Part shown: positions 58,059 to 64,000 of the stretch, in pieces | Layout: each line of letters begins with the position of its first letter | How positions within the stretch are numbered: position 1 is the stretch's first letter | Notes under the pieces: generated by a model | Databases searched by the model: none | What the model saw: the letters and a program-made list of their open reading frames with translations, nothing else | Told to the model about the DNA's origin: nothing | Position numbers and translations under genes: made by a program | DNA from: Nemophila menziesii | Lineage: Eukaryota > Streptophyta > Magnoliopsida > Boraginales > Hydrophyllaceae | Length of the DNA: 64,000 nucleotides | NCBI GenBank assembly: GCA_029959085.1 | Contig: JARWIR010000005.1 | Span: 49,106,850-49,170,849 of the forward strand | Direction: 5' to 3'

Positions 58059-58468
58059 TTGTCATGTATAAGTTAGAGTTTCTTTGCTAGGTAGTTTATT
58101 TTGGTAGTTCGTTTCAAATGTTAGTCTTTGATTTTATTTGGTTATTTGCTTACCAAACATGTTTTTTCATTTATGTATGAATTCAACTAGTTTCTTTGCT
58201 TTTTATGTTATTAGTTGTTTAATTTGCACACATTTTTCTCTATTTATGTTAGAGTAAGTGGGATTTCTTGGAGAACTTAATTTTGCAGTTAATGAAGTTG
58301 ATTGAATGGTTAAGACAAACAAAATATGGTGGTTCATGATTGGGAACATAGTGAACTTTATTTATCACTTATTTTGTTATCTTTCTTATTCATTCCGTTT
58401 GCGTTAATAGCATAGAGTTGTTATATAAATGTATGATTTTAATGGAAATCTCTTACTTTATAGAGAAA
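58059..58468 (+). other. Spacer between the extra ORF and gag
   Basis: AT-rich, no gene seen. It includes TAAGTGGGATTTCTTGGAG near 58255 but no clear splice or promoter signal. Confidence 0.35.
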
Positions 58469-61400
58469 ATGGCATCGAAAACCATCATTGCTGATCTCAA
58501 CAAAGAAGAAAAGATGAATGGTGAGAACTATATTCTTTGGAAGCTCAAGATACACTATGTTCCAGAAGAGCAAGAGTTTCTTGAGGCTGTTAAAAATGTC
58601 ATGGCTCAGCCTGAGGAAGGCAACACAACTCAAAACAGAAGGGACATAGAGGCTTATGAGAAGTGGAAAAAGAAATATTCCACTGCAAAATGCATCTTGA
58701 TAGGCTCCATGAATGACGATCGTGTCTATGAATGTCAAGGATACCTCACTGCTCACGAAATGTGGAATGCTCTTAAGGAGAAGTATGGGGGTACGACTGT
58801 GACTAAGTTGCGTCAATTGACCATTAAGTTTGACACTTGCAAGAAGAAGCCTGATCAAACTATGCAACAACATCTCTGAGAGATGTCTAATATGATTAGG
58901 GAACTTAAGAATGCAGGTCATAACCTTACTGATGAACAACAGGTTCAAGCTGTGATCCGATCTCTTCCAAATAACTGGGAGCATTTGAAGATAAACTTGA
59001 CTCACAATGACAACATCAAAACCTTTGATGATGCTGCTCGTCATGTGACATTGGAAGATGAACGTCTAGATGCAATTAAGCCTCAGGGTCAGGCTTATGT
59101 TGCTCAGTCAAGTTCCCACAAAGTTTCTGGCAATAAGCGCAAGAATAATGGGAAGAAGAACAAAAATGAGCATGTTTCCAAGAAGAACAAGAAGGGTGGT
59201 AACAATAATGGAAAACGTTTCCGTAAGAAAAAAGATAAGAGTAAGATGAAATGCTTTAACTGTGAGAAAATGGGTCACTTCGCTCGCGAGTGCAGCAAGC
59301 CCAGAAAGGTAGTAATTTCATTTACTTCTTGTAATTTTACTTATGTTACCAGTACTGTATTGCTTGCTGATTCTAATCCTTTGTGGACTGTGGACTCAGG
59401 AGCGACAGACCATGTAGCAAAAGACCGAGAGGCATATGTAGAGTACCGTCGAATTCCAGAGGGATCAAGGTGGATATATGTAGGAGACAACAAGAAGGTT
59501 GAAGTCAAAGGAGTTGGCACTTGCAAGTTGAACTTGCGAGGTGGTCAAACCTTGTACCTGTATGATGTACTTTACGCACCTGACATTCGACGGAACTTAG
59601 TCTCGGTCACTGTTCTTCTAGGATTAGGTTTTAATTTGCATTTTCATAACAAAAAAGTAGATATCTATTATGATGCTAGGTATTATGGTTCTGTTTTTAT
59701 TTCGCATGGTTTAATTGTACTAGATGATGATAACTCGTTTAATAGTTATTGTTTAAGTAGTCGCTTTTCCACTAATACTTCTTCTTCTAGTAATTCTAAT
59801 GTAGAAGAAAATGTATGGCATGCTAGATTAGGTCATATTGGTCAAGACCGTATGAATTTGTTGGCTAAGGCGAACCTTTTGGGTTCGTTGACTAAAGTCA
59901 ACTTGCCAACTTGTGAAAATTGTCTAGCAGGCAAAGCAAAACGGAAACCATTTGGAAAGGCTAAATGAGTCAAGTACCCATTACAAGTAATTCATTCAGA
60001 CATCTGTGGCCCAATGAGTGTTCAAACTAGACGTGGGGAACGTTATTTCATCACCTTTATAGATGATTTCACTAGGTTTGGTTATGTCTACCTGATTTCT
60101 CACAAATCCGAAGCATTGAAATGTTTTATGACATTTATCAATGAAGTGGAAAATAAGTTAGAGAGGAAGGTGAAAATCCTAAGAACCGATCGAGGACGTG
60201 AATATCAATCTGACCAGTTTAAAGAACTGTGTGATGAAAAAGGGATAGTAAGGCAACTTACAATTCCTAGAACACCACAACAGAATGGTGTGGCTGAAAG
60301 GAGGAATAGAACACTCCTAGAAATGGTTAGGTCTATGATGGCACAAGCAAATCTTCCAATATCTTACTGGGGAGATGCCTTGCTAACCGCCTATTATATA
60401 CTTAACCGAGTACCCACAAAGACTATTCCATCAACTCCTTATGAACTATGGACAGGTAGGAAACCTAATTTGTCATACTTGCGACCTTGGGAATCGGCAG
60501 GCTATGTTCATGATCTATCTCATAAGTATGGGAAGTTAGGTCCAAGAGGTAAGAAGTGTATCTTTATTAGATACCCAGATCACTCTAAAGGATATGTGTT
60601 TATTGGTGAACATAATGATGGGGGTCTTACAGAAATTGAGTCACGAGATGTTACATTCTTAGAGACTGATTTTCCTAGCAGAGGTGAGGTTGACAGAAAA
60701 TCCATTTTATGTGAATTAAATGAGATTCGGGAAGATTATATGCAAACAAATGTGACACCTGATGAGGTAACACATACTCAAGAAATAGAGACGGCCACTC
60801 CTCTAAATCTTGAGACGGAAGAAACCATTGCATCATCTAGTAATCCTATTTCTCAAGATTCTCAACTTAAGAGAAGTGCTAGAGGTTTAGTTCCTCGTCG
60901 CCGATTTGAAATCGAAGGAGAAGTCTTTATGATAACTCCACAAGATGAAGAAGAACCTCGAACAGTTAATGAAGCACTCTCATGTCCCACTAAGAATGAA
61001 TGGAGGAAAGCAATGGAAGAAGAAATGGAGTCGATGAAGAAAAACCAGGTATGGGAACTAGTTGATCTCCCGAAAGGACGTAAGGCAATTGGGAACAAAT
61101 GGGTTCTCAAAATAAAGAGGAAACCTAACAATTCCATTGACAGGTATAAAGCTCGCTTGGTAGCGAAAGGCTATACTCAACGGGAAGGAATAGATTTTGA
61201 GGAAACTTTTTCTCCTGTAGTTAGATTTACCTCAATACGTCTTATTTTAGCTATTGTGGCGCATCTCGATCTGGAGTTGCACCAAATGGATATTAAAACT
61301 GCATTTCTAAATGGAGAATTAGAAGAGGTAATTTTCATGGAACAACCCTCGGGTTTCGTTGCAAAAGATCAAGAGAATAATGTATGTAGATTGTTGAAAT

Positions 61401-62518
61401 CAATCTATGGTCTTAAGCAAGCCTCGAGACAGTGGAATTTGAGATTTCATGAAGTCGTCTCGTCAAATGGATTTGAGATGATAAGTGAAGACCACTGTAT
61501 TTATATTAAACGTTCCAAGAAAATTTTCATGATTTTATCTCTATATGTGGATGACATCCTATTAGCTGGGAATGATAAAGAGTTTATTCAAGCTAACAAG
61601 GAGTGGCTAGCTTCTCAATTCGATATGAAAGATATGGGAGAAGCAAATTATATTCTTGGTGTTAAGATTCACAGAGATAGGTCTAGAAGACTATTATCTC
61701 TATCACAAGAACCTTACATCATGAATGTACTTGAGAATTTTGGTATGACTACGTGCAATGCCATTGACACTCATGTAGCAAAGGGAATGAACTTAACTCT
61801 CGACATGTGTCCTAGTACTACAAAAGAGAAACAGAAAATGTCAATAGTACCATATTCTAGTGCCATTGGTAGTCTTATGTATGTTATGATGTGTACGAGA
61901 CCAAATATATGTTATGCAGTAGGTTTAGTTAGTCGTTTTCAATCGAACCCGGGACAAGAGCATTGGAAAGCTGTGAAAAGGATATTGAGATACCTAAAAG
62001 GCACCAAAGATCATGCCTTATGCTTTCGAGGAGATAGATTACCCCTAGAGGGATATACAGACGCTGATTGGGCTGGTGATATAGATGGGCGTAAATCCAC
62101 TTCAGGTTATGTTTTCTTGCTAAATAATTGCGCAATCTCGTGGAGTAGCAAGAAACAAACCTGTGTAGCTTTGTCAACGATGGAAGATGAATTTGTAGCA
62201 TGCTCAGCTGCGGTTCAGGAGGCTGTTTGGTTAAAAAGGTTCTTTGAACATTTAGGATTCTCTGGTGATAGTGGGAGTCCAATAACAATATACTGTGATA
62301 GTAAAGCTGCATTGGCTTATGTGAAAGATCCAAAATATCACAGCAAGACCAAACACATTGATATAAAGTATAACTTTGTTAGAGATATAATTGCACAAAA
62401 GGATGTTACTTTGCAATATATACCCACACGCAATATGCTTGCTGATCCATTCACAAAGGCTATCCCAAGGGATGTATTCATGGATCATGTTAGATCTATA
62501 GGATTAAGCAAGATATAA
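58469..62518 (+). pseudogene. Copia gag-pol polyprotein with two TGA stops
   Basis: One reading frame of about 1350 codons from ATG 58469 (product MASKTIIADLN) to TAA 62516-62518, interrupted only by TGA at 58877-58879 and 59966-59968. Order: Gag with UBN2-type domain (KYGGTTVTKLRQLTIKF), CCHC knuckle CFNCEKMGHFAREC (about 59251-59292), protease with WTVDSGATDHV (about 59385), GAG-pre-integrase (VWHARLGH...CENCLAGK), integrase core (DICGPM, FIDDFTRFGYVYLI, RTDRGREY, TPQQNGVAERRNRTLLEMV), RT (MDIKTAFLNGELEE, catalytic LYVDDILLAG), RNase H (YTDADWAGD, ALSTMEDEFVA, YCDSKAAL, KHIDIKYNFVRD). Both stops are TGA where relatives would have Arg CGA, as expected from C-to-T change at a methylated CpG. 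All catalytic residues I can check are present. Confidence 0.93.
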
Positions 62519-63660
62519 TGTACAAATTATTGCTAGTTTATGTGCATTCATGTATATATTTCCATTAGTATGTTTAATTAATTGTTTATTTTAATGATAT
62601 CATGTTTGATATGTATTATATATATTGCGCGTGATTTTGTAAGTATGTATGTCCTATAGACTGAGATTGGCCCTGTCACACGGGCAACCGCCTTTGGCAT
62701 AAGAAGTACGCAAAGATTAGACTAACTCATAGCAGTGAAGAACCCTTAAGATAACTTGAGTTAAGATAGTCGCCTTAACTAAGTGTTAAGATGAGATCAT
62801 AAACCTGGATAAACCATGTTAAGCTTATATTATGATCGAAGTAGAATCCCACTATCTACTTAGTCTATAATAGCCAGATATGAATTGCTTGATTGATTTC
62901 ATAGAAGGGTTGATCGATCGAAGAATTCATCTTAGGCAACGAGGCTTGTCTAATTATATATCTGTATAGTATTTATAAAATTGTGACATATAATTTGAGA
63001 TATATGAATAATACCATAACATGTGTGTCATACCACGTGTGCTTTCGACCAAAAGGAAGTGAAGAATTGATCCCTGTTTCTTCACTGTGTGATACCTTTG
63101 ATTTGTGCCCTTATTACTTTTGACTATATCTTTATATTTTGATTAGGTGTATGCTACTTTGAACACATTACCAATGATCATGAGTGATTCGGTCTAATGG
63201 GGTATGTTTGGGAAAGCAACCTAATCAATATAAAAGGATATAAGTGTAAAGGGAAGACTAGAATTGTGTATCAAATGTGTGCTTGCAGGTTAACCGATCA
63301 TGTAAGTCAATACGGACTATAACATGATAGTGAGACACATAAACGAAATGACAGTGAACTCTTTTTCACATAGAAGTTGTGATATAAATTTGTAGGGGTC
63401 AGAGTTACTGTAATATGATACAACATATTGTTAGTCTGGGGTAATACAAGATACGTAAGGAATGAGATTTCATTTTAGCAACTATGTACCCTAACAGGTT
63501 AATAGTAACATATGCTCGTATGCTTGTCGGTCGCACGACCTATTTGTCAAGTATGATGAATTACTGTAGTAGTGTGTATATGAGAGATTTTTGAGAAATT
63601 TTTGATGTATGGGACATTGTGATGCACGTACCTAATAGTACGATGGTAACTCCATCATGT
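62519..63660 (+). other. Copia 3' UTR
   Basis: About 1.15 kb between the pol stop and PPT, longer than is usual for Copia elements. It contains no open frame of note and no similarity I recognise. It may include captured sequence. Confidence 0.45.
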
Positions 63661-63673
63661 GCGAGTGGGAGAA
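63661..63673 (+). other. Polypurine tract of the Copia element
   Basis: GCGAGTGGGAGAA directly before the 3' LTR, the usual plant Copia form (AGTGGGAGA), primer for plus-strand synthesis. Confidence 0.88.
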
Positions 63674-64000
63674 TGAAAGAAATAAAATAAATTAATAGAT
63701 TTATTTCCATGTCACCCATGATGGGTTAACATGAACGTGCTAAAGAAAGTTACCTAGGTTTAACTGAAAGAACTTACCCACTTTCTTAGTGGTTTGGGTG
63801 GAGATCATGGGAAGGTGGTTTATTATCAGTTAATAAACCAACGCTTCCTGGACTCTATAAATAGGAGTCTCCTACTCCATCTTCAATACAGCTTTACAGA
63901 ACACAAAATTTCTTCAGCAAAAATTCCTTCTCTTATTCCATTATACGTTAAAATTCATAGATTCTTAGGTGGTGAAAACAAAGGGTTTAATTCTAGTAAT
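63674..64000 (+). repeat. 3' LTR of the Copia element (partial)
   Basis: The first 327 of about 434 bases, starting TGAAAGAAAT. By eye about 13 substitutions and one single-base gap separate it from the 5' LTR. The window ends inside it. Confidence 0.92.

Larger units (their letters stand above)
56155..64000 (+). mobile_element. Nearly intact Ty1/Copia element, 3' LTR cut by window end
   Basis: 5' LTR (56155-56588), PBS (56591-56602), leader with a SINE insertion, an extra ORF (57501-58058), gag-pol (58469-62518), a 1.15-kb 3' UTR, PPT (63661-63673) and 3' LTR (63674 to the end). The two LTRs differ at about 14 positions in the 327 bases that can be compared, roughly 96% identity. It inserted in the 3' UTR of E6; the presumed left duplication is TGTTT (56150-56154). 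Confidence 0.93.

Noticed and set aside
58439..59044. Minus-strand frame of 201 codons
   Set aside because: Lies wholly opposite the Copia gag, which has domains and a zinc knuckle; a shadow frame.
1..64000. A host gene between the elements
   Set aside because: Every open frame above about 100 codons is explained by a retroelement, a shadow frame or repeat sequence; no exon-intron pattern or host protein domain was found.

Overview
The window looks like repeat-rich intergenic DNA from a plant nuclear genome, probably a dicot. It is AT-rich and made almost entirely of retrotransposons at different stages of decay. I see no host protein-coding gene, no rRNA and no functional tRNA gene. The species cannot be named from the sequence. 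The main family is an Athila-type Ty3/Gypsy lineage. Its marks are a primer-binding site complementary to the 3' end of tRNA-Asp (TGGCGCCGCTGCCGGGGA), LTRs of about 1.5-1.8 kb, 5-bp target duplications, FMDDF reverse transcriptase, a DLGAS/DVGSS-type protease, and a second ORF in the position of the Athila env-like gene. I number the copies E1 to E6 from left to right.

Left block (1-11513): the 3' part of E1 is interrupted at 3284 by E2, whose 3' LTR (LTR B) looks like a deletion chimera. Next comes a decayed minus-strand Ty1/Copia element (11514-16983), which sits against the 3' end of a decayed minus-strand LINE (16984 to about 21180). Then follow a tRNA-derived SINE, a roughly 400-bp tandem repeat that contains part of that SINE, and an 88-bp-class minisatellite (22700-23190).

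Right block (23589-64000) is a Russian doll. An old LTR (LTR H, 23589-24313 and 34168-34242) was hit by E3, which is complete from 24314 to 34162 with LTRs, PBS, PPT and a perfect GTATG duplication. It was hit again by E4 (34243). E4 is cut by E5 (39513), E5 by E6 (46165), E6 by a nearly intact Ty1/Copia element (56155 to the end), and that element's leader holds a SINE with a 16-bp duplication. The right halves of E4, E5, E6 and LTR H should lie beyond base 64000 in reverse order.

E1-E4 are non-autonomous. They encode Gag and protease joined directly to the integrase C-terminal GPY/F module, with RT, RNase H and the integrase core absent, plus ORF2. E5 and E6 are the related gag-pol elements; both are defective, in complementary ways. 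Features shared across copies and apparently held by structure rather than primary sequence are the most interesting part. They are an inverted repeat with exact 9-28-9 geometry at the start of every LTR, a covarying hairpin after the gag or pol stop, a hairpin with a GGGA tetraloop after ORF2, repeated polypurine-tract-like G-runs, and a GC-rich palindrome block whose sequence differs between elements but whose place does not.
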